Positions 1 to 7,930 of a stretch of DNA of 64,000 bases are shown here, in pieces; position 1 is the stretch's first letter, and every line of letters starts with the position of its first letter. Source of the stretch: Pycnococcus provasolii. Taxonomy: Eukaryota > Chlorophyta > Pseudoscourfieldiophyceae > Pseudoscourfieldiales > Pycnococcaceae. The notes under the pieces were generated by a model. It saw only the letters and a list, made by a program, of their open reading frames with translations, ran no database searches and was not told the origin of the DNA. Position numbers and translations under genes: made by a program. The stretch spans positions 1 to 64,000 of the forward strand of contig OW568892.1 of assembly GCA_938743325.2 (NCBI GenBank). Direction: 5' to 3'.

Positions 1-183
1 ACAAAGGGGGTGAGCCTGAGCGCCGGCATGGCGAGGAGACAGAGGGCCTGAGGGCCAGATACGGTCTCGAGATACCTTTACAACAAAGCCAGGAAGGATC
101 GCGAGAGAAGGGGCGCCGTACAGACGTCTGCCCGTACCAAATACAGGTTTTACAGTGGGAATCCAATCAGCAAAAGCTCTAAA
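1..183. other. Non-telomeric sequence distal to the telomeric tract
   Basis: This 183-bp stretch lies on the outer side of the CCCTAA tract. With C-rich repeats reading 5' to 3' on the plus strand, a true left chromosome end should begin with the repeats, so this sequence should not exist if the tract is terminal. No ORF of note, no telomeric units and no similarity to the rest of the window were seen. It may be a chimeric read end, a fused piece, or proof that the tract is interstitial. Confidence 0.6.
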
Positions 184-360
184 CCCTAACCCTAACCCTA
201 ACCCTAACCCTAACCCTAACCCTAACCCTAACCCTAACCCTAACCCTAACCCTAACCCTAACCCTAACCCTAACCCTAACCCTAACCCTAACCCTAACCC
301 TAACCCTAACCCTAACCCTAACCCTAACCCTAACCCTAACCCTAACCCTAACCCTAACCC
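184..360 (+). repeat. Telomeric repeat tract (CCCTAA)n
   Basis: About 29 uninterrupted CCCTAA units. The orientation is that expected of a left chromosome end. TTAGGG is the vertebrate-type unit, also found in some algae, and differs from the TTTAGGG of land plants and the TTTTAGGG of Chlamydomonas. Long Asn-Pro and Arg-Val dipeptide ORFs here are translations of the repeat. Confidence 0.97.
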
Positions 361-459
361 TACCAATCGTAACCCTAACCCTAACCCTAACCCTACCAAT
401 CGTAACCCTAACCCTAACCCTAACCCTACCAATCGTAACCCTAACCCTAACCCTAACCC
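361..459 (+). repeat. 33-bp higher-order telomeric variant repeat
   Basis: The inner edge of the tract is interrupted three times by the same variant, CTACCAATCGTAA, starting at 361, 394 and 427. This gives an exact 33-bp period of normal CCCTAA units plus one variant block. This looks like a variant unit amplified as a block in the proximal telomere. Confidence 0.9.
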
Positions 460-1283
460 CAATTGCCAGGCTGGCAGTGAATGGTGAAAGGTGAATGGTC
501 ATTTACTCATTTACTCATTTTCAGGATCATCTCTCATTTGTTGCTATTGCGGACGCTGCTGGCGCTGCGAGCGGCAACACGACTGCTGAAGTCCCTGAGG
601 CAGACGCATGCTCGCGCGGCGGCCGCCGTGATTCCGCGGTACTACTACGTCGAGGATCATGAACAACATCTTGTCTTATAACCTTAAGGTCAACCCACTC
701 TCCCTTAAGGTCGCATCCCCCCTCCGTGTTGGTTTCATGTTCGAATGTGTTGTTACATGGAGCTTACATGAGTCTCACCAACAAGGGTTAGGCATCGCCC
801 TCTTTGAGTCAAAGACCAAGAAAGCGCCCATGTTTCACAATCTTTTGTCTCATAACTAAAGTATCTATCTAGGTGTTCGTTTTTACTGTTGCAGCGTGCT
901 GGCAATCAGAATCCATCGCATTATTTACGACGTCATGTCGTCGGCCGCACGCACAATTGGATGTTGGCGCTGTGATCCGCACGCTGAATGCTGCTTTGCA
1001 GATAGGGCAGCTTTTGTCTCATAACTATCTAGTCATATCTAGGTGTTCGTTTGACTTGATTTTTCGCTCAAACGGTCGCCCTTGAGGTGTTACGAGACAC
1101 TATACAAGCATTTGTTAGCATCTTCAACCTCTGCATAGTAATGGATAACTTTAAAGTTGTGAAAGAAGCGTAAATCCTTTGAAAACAAATCTTCCAAGAT
1201 TCAGACTCTCGAATAACGACCAATGTAGGATCCCCATTCTAATTGCCAGGCTGGCAAAACCCGAATTGCCAGCCTAGCAAGCC
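460..1283. other. Subtelomeric sequence without a supported gene
   Basis: No convincing gene. It opens with the palindrome TTGCCAGGCTGGCA (462-475). An internal duplication is visible: CTTTTGTCTCATAACTA followed by TATCTAGGTGTTCGTTT occurs at 842-883 and again at 1010-1052. The ORFs present (66-70 codons) lack any recognisable domain and overlap the repeats. Another TGCCAGGCTGGCA palindrome and a weaker copy occur near 1243-1277. Confidence 0.6.
656..788 (+). repeat. 133-bp subtelomeric repeat, copy 1
   Basis: Nearly identical to 5304-5436 in the same orientation (offset 4648 bp), with only a few substitutions toward the right end. The two copies are embedded in otherwise unrelated flanks, so the unit is a dispersed subtelomeric repeat and not part of a larger tandem duplication. 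Confidence 0.9.
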
Positions 1284-1303
1284 CTAACCCTAACCCTCCC
1301 CGG

Positions 1304-1719
1304 GGTTAGGTCTGACCCTCCGTTTGGTTAGGTCTGACCCTCCGTTTGGTTAGGTCTGACCCTCCGTTTGGTTAGGTCTGACCCTCCGTTTGGTTAGGTC
1401 TGACCCTCCGTTTGGTTAGGTCTGACCCTCCGTTTGGTTAGGTCTGACCCTCCGTTTGGTTAGGTCTGACCCTCCGTTTGGTTAGGTCTGACCCTCCGTT
1501 TGGTTTGGTCTGACCCTCCGTTTGGTTAGGTCTGACCCTCCGTTTGGTTAGGTCTGACCCTCCGTTTGGTTTGGTCTGACCCTCCGTTTGGTTAGGTCTG
1601 ACCCTCCGTTTGGTTAGGTCTGACCCTCCGTTTGGTTAGGTCTGACCCTCCGTTTGGTTAGGTCTGACCCTCCGTTTGGTTAGGTCTGACCCTCCGTTTG
1701 GTTAGGTCTGACCCTCCGT
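1304..1719 (+). repeat. 22-bp satellite array, 19 units
   Basis: Nineteen head-to-tail copies of GGTTAGGTCTGACCCTCCGT plus two more T's (22 bp). Two units carry GGTTTGG in place of GGTTAGG. The last unit ends where the sequence turns to GTCAGTCCC. The unit is telomere-derived in appearance: it starts with GGTTAGG and contains ACCCT in the opposite sense. It is entered through CCCTAACCCTCCCCGGGG, a head-to-head telomeric junction at about 1283-1304. Confidence 0.95.
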
Positions 1720-2100
1720 CAGTCCCACACGTCGTTCGTATGTTGAAGCCTCTCCCCCGGAAATGTTCTTATCCTCGCACAACGGCAATGTGGACCAAAC
1801 CCCTCAACGGCACCCTCTAACCGGCCCAACGGCCCCAGGAAACGGGATGCAGGGGAGCCCCCGGTCGACGGGTTTCCCACCCCGAGCCTGCTGCGCCAAA
1901 CAAGTCGAAGCAGGACACGTCATTTCCGCCTTAAGCGTGCCTTAAGCGTGTCTTAAGCGTGCCTTGGCGGCAAGCGCGCCTCCTCCCCCTCCTCCTCCAC
2001 CGCGGCCGTCACCACAACAGCTTCGGCCACCGCCACAGCTTCTTCCGCCAGACACCGCCACCACCACCAGCAACGGCAGTCTCCCCAACAAGAGGCCAAC
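1720..2100. other. Gap with low-complexity sequence
   Basis: No supported gene. A short triple repeat of (C)TTAAGCGTG lies at about 1930-1962, followed by a proline/alanine-coding, CNN-rich stretch that gives spurious ORFs on both strands. Confidence 0.5.
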
Positions 2101-2247
2101 ATGCCTCTGAAGAGGCCTCGGACGCGCGGGATGAGCGAGCAAGACGCGCGGCTGCTCGACTGTGAGATGGAAATAAGGGTTCAGAGAGAGGAGGTTGACA
2201 GCTTAAGAGCGGAGAACTTGCAGCTCAACAGCATGTGCCGCTGCTGA
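2101..2247 (+). CDS. Short coiled-coil-like ORF, possibly N-terminal part of the next ORF
   Basis: ATG at 2101 opens a 48-codon frame. Its middle part (about residues 18-42) has the E/R/L-rich heptad look of a coiled coil (VDSLRAENLQL). It ends at a TGA whose last base is the A of the next ORF's ATG (TGATG at 2245-2249). The downstream frame is already open from 2199, so the two frames overlap by about 47 bp and could be one protein separated by a small indel or a missed splice. Unrecognised. Confidence 0.35.
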   Translation: MPLKRPRTRGMSEQDARLLDCEMEIRVQREEVDSLRAENLQLNSMCRC

Positions 2248-2738
2248 TGGACGACCTTGCCACAGACGCGAGGTGCACAGCTGAGGTGCAACGCGCGAGG
2301 AGGCGTGTCATGTTCCAAAACGCGAAGGGCACCGACTTCTTCATGGAGGAAAGGAACAAGGCACTGAAGGGAGTGCTTGGCTCGAGCACGCAGCGAGCGT
2401 GGGAGATATCGTCGAAGTGTTTCGACGATCTGTGCGACATGCGCACGGCGCTCAGCAAGTCAGTGAAGCGACTTGCGTCGAGGTGGAGGGAGCGAAGCAG
2501 CGCACCGCATACGGCGGAGGGGATTCGTCAAGCAGCATGTGCATTGCGACAAATACCGAAGGTGTACGCCGTGCGCGCCGAGGGTGAGCGGCGGATTCGT
2601 GAAGCGGCTACCGTATACCTGTCTGGCGAGGTTGTTCGGTGCGGCCAAGCTGTCGCGATTACGGACAGTGAGTGTATAACTGACTTTGACGAAGAGGCGT
2701 TTCTGAAACGAATGAACGAGCTACTGTCAAGACAATAA
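2247..2738 (+). CDS. Hypothetical protein, 163 aa, helical and charged
   Basis: Open from the ATG at 2247 (GTG at 2235 is an alternative). The product is charged and alanine/arginine-rich, with predicted helical character throughout. No signal peptide, membrane segment or known motif was recognised. It lies among subtelomeric repeats with the coiled-coil ORF (2101-2247) directly upstream in another frame. Codon composition resembles the real genes further right, which is the main support. It could be a member of a subtelomeric family or a decaying gene. Confidence 0.4.
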   Translation: MDDLATDARCTAEVQRARRRVMFQNAKGTDFFMEERNKALKGVLGSSTQRAWEISSKCFDDLCDMRTALSKSVKRLASRWRERSSAPHTAEGIRQAACALRQIPKVYAVRAEGERRIREAATVYLSGEVVRCGQAVAITDSECITDFDEEAFLKRMNELLSRQ

Positions 2739-2930
2739 GTAAGTAAATTAATAAGTACCATTACACTTCAAAAAATTATCTTTCGCTTGTAAAAAAGTTG
2801 CTTCAACTATTTTTTTTTTTACAAAAAAAAAAAAAAAACTTCTCCAAGCGCTCCACTCACTCGTCCCAGTCCTCTTCGTCTTCGTCTTCGCGTTCCTCTT
2901 CCTTTTCTTTTTCCTCTTCCACTTCTTCTT

Positions 2931-3179
2931 TCACAACAGCACGTACAAGGTACTTTCGTTTCCGTGCTGGCCGCACGGCCCGTCCATGCTAAAGAGTTCG
3001 ACGTCGTCGTCGAGCACACCCCCCGCAGCCACTACGCTCAACACCTGAACCCCTTTCATGCTCTCGTACGCTCTCGCAGCGTCGCGCACCTTTGCCCCAT
3101 AAGGCAACCAAACTTGAGTGTCAGAGTTTGCGCGCAGACTCTTGACGTGAACACCATAAAAACTCAAGGTAATGTCCAT
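2931..3179 (-). CDS. Hypothetical 82-aa protein, possibly beta-grasp-like
   Basis: Chosen start is the ATG at 3179, giving a compact 82-residue product that begins MDITLSFYG; the same frame extends upstream without clear coding quality. The pattern of an N-terminal beta strand, a V-DAARAYESMKG helix and LDDDVELFSMDGP near the end loosely resembles ubiquitin-like/MoaD-ThiS folds. The protein does not end in the Gly-Gly that functional sulfur carriers use. This is only a resemblance. Otherwise it is an unrecognised small protein. Confidence 0.3.
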   Translation of the reverse strand: MDITLSFYGVHVKSLRANSDTQVWLPYGAKVRDAARAYESMKGVQVLSVVAAGGVLDDDVELFSMDGPCGQHGNESTLYVLL

Positions 3180-3430
3180 TATTGAAATGCCGAAGTTGGA
3201 ATGAGTAACAACCCACTTACAAACCGCCCGAAACCTGCCCTCCCGACACAAAACAAACCACTCGGGCGTGGTCGGGCAGTCGGGCGTGTTCGGGCGTGGT
3301 CGGGCAGGTCTCTCCCTTCTCCACACATTCTCTCCCTTCTCCGCTCACCAACAACATCGTATCTCCTCTCTTTTTCCCCGTTACTAATCGAGTAGAGGGG
3401 GGGTTCAAGTCAGTAGTACTCCCCCGTTAA

Positions 3431-3686
3431 GTACTACCAAGGGGAGATAACATGGGGAGGCAAGCTCCCAACCCCTCCGTTATGGCTCTTCCAGGGCCGC
3501 CCCAGATTCGGGGTTCCACCTGTTGGAGAGTAAAACTTGTACATGGATGCAAGGCCGGAATAGAATGGTCTGCCAGGGGCCCCAGGCAGAGTGCCCCAGG
3601 CCCGCGGCCCCTGACTCCTCACTCTCCAACAGGTGGAACCCCGAAAAGGGAGCTTGCCTCCCCATGTTATCTCCCCTTGGTACTAC
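3431..3686. repeat. Foldback (MITE-like) element
   Basis: The left arm 3431-3530 and right arm 3622-3686 are inverted copies: GTACTACCAAGGGGAGATAA at the outer end of the left arm pairs with TTATCTCCCCTTGGTACTAC in the right, and GGTTCCACCTGTTGGAGAG pairs with CTCTCCAACAGGTGGAACC at the inner end. The left arm carries about 35 extra bases. Spacer is about 90 bp. No transposase is encoded, so it would be a non-autonomous element. I did not identify a target-site duplication. Confidence 0.7.
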
Positions 3687-3970
3687 TACCAGCTCCAGAC
3701 CGAAATGGTCGAGCCCGACTCCTTTGATCGAGTCGAAGCCCCCCCCGCTTCCTCCTCCCGGCAACCCGGATCCCTCTCATGAATCGCAGGGCGAAGCCTG
3801 CAACGGGCACTCTATAATAGTTAGACTAGTCTATGCAAAGTGCACTACAGTATGCCTTGCCAGAGTGGCGAGGGGGGAGGCTGAAAAAAAAATCAAAAGG
3901 GGGGGGGGCCTGTTTCACTACCCGGGTAACCTTTACCTTTAGACGCCACACGTTCGGCTGACTCTCCTAT

Positions 3971-4201
3971 ATGAAAAATGCGATGGTAGTTGAGCAGGAG
4001 GAGGATGAGGAGCTCTTCCAAAAGGCTGTTCGCTATGCAGCAGATTGTGTCATCGAGAGCTTGTTGGTGAGGGCGAATGGATCCGGGATTAGCACGATGA
4101 GTTGCGAGAAGTTATTGGCCGGCGTGAGAAGTCATAACGCCGTCCATGCTATTCCGCGTATTCTTGCTGAATGTGCGAAGATGCACCTGGCAGCACGCTG
4201 A
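3971..4201 (+). CDS. Hypothetical protein, 76 aa
   Basis: ATG at 3971 to TGA at 4199-4201. The product starts acidic (VEQEEDEE) and continues as a helical, cysteine-containing sequence ending KMHLAAR. No known domain. It stands alone between the foldback element and the 153-bp duplication, so it may be the surviving 3' piece of a larger gene. Confidence 0.35.
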   Translation: MKNAMVVEQEEDEELFQKAVRYAADCVIESLLVRANGSGISTMSCEKLLAGVRSHNAVHAIPRILAECAKMHLAAR

Positions 4202-4407
4202 AATGGGCGAAGAAGATAAAAACAAGAGATGGCGATAAGTTAAGGCTAGGGCGGTCTAAGGAAACTCGGGAGGGGGGGGGCGAGGGGGGACCTCCCCCCT
4301 CGCCCCCGGGGCTTAAACCAAGGGGAGATACGCCTAACCTCCCTAAAGGCACAGTACGAGCCCGACCTAACAACCCCCCTTTAGCAACCCACTCGGGCAC
4401 TCGGGCG

Positions 4408-4713
4408 TGCCACTAGGGTAGTAGCGTATCTTTATTTAGTCGCCGTCGAGTACTCGAGTCACTTGCCAAAGTCGAGTCACTGACCGAACGTTAGGGCACC
4501 GGTCCCAAAGGTTAGGGCACCGGTCCCCAAGCTAGTTTGGGTAGGTTTATGACCAGCCGATGCCACTAGGGTAGTAGCGTATCTTTATTTAGTCGCCGTC
4601 GAGTACTCGAGTCACTTGCCAAAGTCGAGTCACTGACCGAACGTTAGGGCACCGGTCCCAAAGGTTAGGGCACCGGTCCCCAAGCTAGTTTGGGTAGGTT
4701 TATGACCAGCCGA
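4408..4713 (+). repeat. Tandem duplication of 153 bp, two copies
   Basis: 4408-4560 and 4561-4713 appear identical, and the first six bases of a third copy follow. Each unit contains two internal copies of GGTTAGGGCACCGGTCCC-type sequence (TTAGGGCACCGGTCC), so it is itself built from a shorter duplication that includes a TTAGGG word. Confidence 0.9.
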
Positions 4714-4719
4714 TGCCAC

Positions 4720-5180
4720 GATTAGGATGTGATGCCTGGGAGGGGGAGGGGGAATGAGCCCAAAATGTCCAAATGTCCAAAATCGCATCTCCACTCTTTT
4801 TCCCCGTTACAAACAACAGTTAACAACAGTAGGTTCGACACAGGGTACTGTACAGTACATCCCAACTTCAAGTATGTAAGGTTAGTTGAAGCAAGGGAGG
4901 GGAAATGAGGTGTATTTCCCCTTGGTTGAAGTTGGGTTCAAGTCAGGAGACTATCTAGAGTGTTCGTGCAAAGAGCCAAAACCTCTTCCTCGAGGACCTC
5001 TTGCAAGCGTCCCTGAATCTGGCCGGACCTCTTTCTGGAAGAGGTCCCCGGGCTCGGGAAAGAGCTTTTTTTTTTTCTGTTTGTGCAAAGAGGAATTCCT
5101 CTTTGTAGGACCTCTTTCTTGCCGTTGTATTCCTCCGTTATGAAATCGGTCAGGTTGGTTGGGGACAACATCCCGGCGCC
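4720..5180. other. Gap with short degenerate repeats
   Basis: No supported gene. AGGACCTCTT-like words recur in both orientations between 4980 and 5125, and there is a run of 11 T's around 5065. The 85-codon ORF here is low-complexity and judged spurious. Confidence 0.5.
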
Positions 5181-5521
5181 ATGGCGTCGTCGCCGGCGGT
5201 GGTGGCGCGCGTAGTGGCGCAGTCTGAGGTGTATGGCTGGTGGGCAGGCTCACAGGCTGACAGGTGGGGGACTGGTTGACCTCATGTAAGTTGACCTTGT
5301 AACATCATGAACAACATCTTGTCTTATAACCTTAAGGTCAACCCACTCTCCCTTAAGGTCGCATCCCCCCTCCGTGTTGGTTTCATGTTCGAATGTGTTG
5401 TTACATGGAGCTTACAAGAGTCTAACCAGCAAGGCATAAGCCAGCCGCGTAGCCAGTGAGCCAGCCATACGACGCAGACTGCGCTACAACGGGTGCCGGG
5501 ACCGCCGGCGACAACGCCATG
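5181..5521. repeat. Inverted pair of related short ORFs flanking a repeat
   Basis: 5181-5260 (plus) and 5440-5520 (minus) are diverged inverted copies. Each begins with ATG and encodes a similar peptide: MASSPAV-A-VVAQS--YGW--G on the plus strand and MALSPAV-A-VVAQS--YGW--G on the minus. The plus ORF stops at about 5279 and the minus ORF runs to 5422. Between them lies the 133-bp subtelomeric repeat. Conservation of the peptide despite about 20% nucleotide divergence suggests a former coding exon; function unknown. Confidence 0.55.
5304..5436 (+). repeat. 133-bp subtelomeric repeat, copy 2
   Basis: Second copy of the sequence at 656-788, same strand. It overlaps the ends of the two short inverted ORFs and ends at CAAGGCATAAG, where similarity to copy 1 stops. 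Confidence 0.9.
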
Positions 5522-5646
5522 GTATTGGCATGTCGGTCAAAGAGGGCATGTCGTACCTCCTCCCTGGTCGAGACAAACAGGACAACGACCTGGGATACGT
5601 CGTAGGTGCACAAATGCATGACTCTTGGGGGTTTGCTGGCTGCCAG

Positions 5647-5734
5647 GGTTAGGTCTAACCCTCCCCGGGGTTAGGTCTAACCCTCCCCGGGGTTAGGTCT
5701 AACCCTCCCCGGGGTTAGGTCTAACCCTAACCCT
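5647..5734 (+). repeat. 22-bp satellite, palindromic variant, four units
   Basis: Units start at 5647, 5669, 5691 and 5713: GGTTAGGTCTAACCCTCCCC plus GG. The period is the same 22 bp as the array at 1304-1719, but the unit differs at several positions and contains GGTTAG-GT-CTAACC, which can fold back on itself. The array runs directly into CCCTAA repeats. Confidence 0.9.
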
Positions 5735-5837
5735 AACCAAAAAGCTAACCCCAAAGCTAACCCTGACCCTAACCCTAACCCTAACCCTAACCCTAACCCT
5801 AACCCTAACCCTGACCCTAACCCTAACCCTAACCCTG
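5725..5837 (+). repeat. Interstitial telomeric block
   Basis: Mixed CCCTAA, CCCTGA and AAAAGCTAACC units. It is in the same orientation as the terminal tract and lies 5.3 kb inside it. The degenerate units indicate an old, non-functional stretch. Confidence 0.9.
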
Positions 5838-5884
5838 AAATGTTATGCTAAGGGGGGTCCGGGTAATGTAACCCTAATTGTAAC

Positions 5885-6235
5885 CCTAATTGCCAGGTTG
5901 GCAGTTTGACGCACATGTTGAAAAAAAAAATTTGCCTCCGGTATGCGGCCGACCGTCGGCCAGTGTCGTGCAGAACGAAGCCAATAACAACAGCCATTTT
6001 TTTTGGCAGTTAGGTTTGATTCGAAGCACTCACTCGCAGGGCTACCAAGTACTTATACTCAATACTTATACTATACCTAGAGTATTGAGTATTTTGAGTA
6101 TTACTAAGTATTACTAAGTAATACTCTAAAATACTCTACCGACCATTTTGGTCGGGCTGGACCATTTTGAACGGGGTTATTGCCAGGCTGGCACTTTGAC
6201 CCACATGTTGAAAAAAAAATTTCGCCTCCGGTACG
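5885..6235 (+). repeat. Pair of ~55-bp repeats headed by the TGCCA palindrome
   Basis: 5888-5942 and 6179-6233 share TTGCCAGG(T/C)TGGCA, then TTTGAC(G/C)CACATGTTG, a run of A's and GCCTCCGGTA. Between them, 6055-6140 is an AT-rich imperfect palindrome made of AGTATT/AATACT words. No gene is evident in the interval. Confidence 0.75.
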
Positions 6236-6239
6236 ATCG

Positions 6240-6650
6240 ACTGATTGACGTCTCAATCACATTCAATGAAAACGTCTTGAGCAAAATTCCCAAAGGGGGT
6301 GTTTATAGTGGGCTGTCATTCCCACACAATAAACACACTACGTCCTGAAAAAGTCAAGACGGTTTTTCCAAAATCAAACCCACTAAACAAATCTCCATTG
6401 GGGGTTTCACCAGACAACAAACCCCCAATCAGTGTTCATCACACTATTACACCCACCAGAGAGGCTGGTGTTGCCGAGTCCGTGCACACGGTGACTGCAA
6501 ACGTGATCCCCCGAAAAACCCCGAAAGTTGGAGGTATTGGACCAAAATTATTGTTAAGCGATACAACGGGATTCTTGGTTGACTCTTGGGGACTCTTGAT
6601 TGGGGTTTTAAAATACACGGGAATTTAGAAAGATGAACATCGAGCAGAAG
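6240..6650. other. Gap without a supported gene
   Basis: AT-richer sequence with a 109-codon plus ORF (6299-6628) that lacks recognisable features. It contains CCCCCAATC/GATTGGGG-type words and AAACCC stretches. Nothing supported. Confidence 0.4.
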
Positions 6651-7060
6651 CGTGTGATTCAACCAGGACATTAGCGGATGGAAAACGTCCAAGGTGACGG
6701 AAATGAGATTCATGTTTCGTGGTGCCGAAGCCTTTAACCAAGACATCAGCGGATGGAAAACGGCGCAAGTAGAAACCATGGAAGGAATGTTTATGAATGC
6801 GAAAGCCTTCAACCGAGACATCAGCGAGTGGGACACTTCTAAGGTGACCAACATGGTTAATATGTTCAAGGATGCCGATGCCTTCAACGTGAACCAAAAA
6901 ATCACAGCGTCGTGCGAAAACAACAAGTGCACCTTGACGAAAGCTTAGGTGCAGGGAAACACTAGGGAACCACCGGGGTTGGGGAAGGACATCAGCGGAT
7001 GGAACACGGCGAAGGTGATACCAGACATAGCAGGGAAGTTCACGGGTGCCTACTAATCTT
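6651..7060 (+). pseudogene. Decayed BspA-like (DUF285) repeat protein fragment
   Basis: The open part, 6694-6948, encodes repeats of the DUF285/BspA type: [26 protein letters not shown] and [18 protein letters not shown]. Similar coding words lie just upstream ([18 protein letters not shown], in frame but directly after a stop at 6655-6657) and downstream around 6988-7060 (DISGWNTAKV) in another context. The C-terminal piece [10 protein letters not shown] has a second relative at about 7070-7115 (ITCGVCRATCNKK). Intact family members are surface or secreted repeat proteins of hundreds of residues, so this is a remnant of a longer gene. Confidence 0.7.
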
Positions 7061-7930
7061 TCTACTAACGCATCACGTGCGGCGTCTGTCGTGCGACGTG
7101 TAACAAGAAATGATGCACGTTATGACGAAGTTTGATCCCTCCTGAACCAATCGCCCCCCAAATAAAGACGGCACGACAATGAGAAGAAGAGATCTCATCT
7201 TTTGGACGGGACAGTGGGCTTGGTAGAAATAAGAAGACCCGGTCCGAGAAGAAGAAGATCTGTAATTTACTCTGAAATCTTTTTACCCGTGAACGTAAAA
7301 AGTCTGAAACGTCCTGTGTGGCAGTGATGTGAAGGCGAGGTGATTATGATTTAGTTTCCTATTGTAAAGAAAAGTAAAAGGTTCGCGACACCAGGCTTCG
7401 AGATTAATCTCCCGTGATTCTAAGGAAGCCTCGCGTTAGCAAGATATCATTTTGATCTAAGGCAAGGGGCAAAATCCGGGCTGAAAACAAAGAAGCAGGC
7501 AAAATATAAAAATAAAGACAGCATCCTCTCAGACTCTTAGATGTTCTGATTAGTTTTGTTTTGGATAATCACAGGATATCATACAATAGGAAACGTGTGA
7601 TAATGTAGTTGGGTTCATCCACGAGGAGCTTTGACAAAAGCAAGACAAAAGCAAGACAAAAGCAAGACAAAAGCAAAGCAAAATACCGCAATCACTTCCC
7701 CCTCTTACCTTCGAAGAGAACAAAATGCACATCACAAATTGGATTGCACCTGTTGAAGTGTTAGGGTCGTGCGTGTGCTGGTGAGTGATGCAGAAGAAAA
7801 AAGCAAACTCGCAAATGAAAGTCAAAGTTGCATTCGCATCAGACAAATGCCTCGGGTTCTTCGGCAGGAGAGACGAATCTCTCGCGTCAATTGCCAGGTG
7901 CGGAAACCCACTCCATGGCGGCGACGGCTG
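7061..7930. other. AT-rich gap without a supported gene
   Basis: No gene supported. The 98-codon minus ORF at 7550-7846 is hydrophobic low-complexity sequence created by an 11-bp tandem repeat (AAAGCAAGACA, about 3.5 copies, 7632-7672). The base composition is visibly AT-richer than the gene-dense part of the window. Confidence 0.45.

Noticed and set aside
155-502. 110-aa Asn-Pro and 107-aa Arg-Val repeat ORFs
   Set aside because: They are translations of the CCCTAA telomere repeat on the two strands.
1304-1719. Possible CRISPR array
   Set aside because: Units are directly abutting 22-mers with no unique spacers, and the genome is eukaryotic.
1-7060. Retroelement or virus-like element in the subtelomere
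   Set aside because: I looked for reverse transcriptase, integrase, capsid-type or transposase motifs and long terminal repeats and saw none.
7550-7846. 98-aa hydrophobic minus-strand ORF
   Set aside because: Generated by an 11-bp tandem repeat; no domain or splice support.
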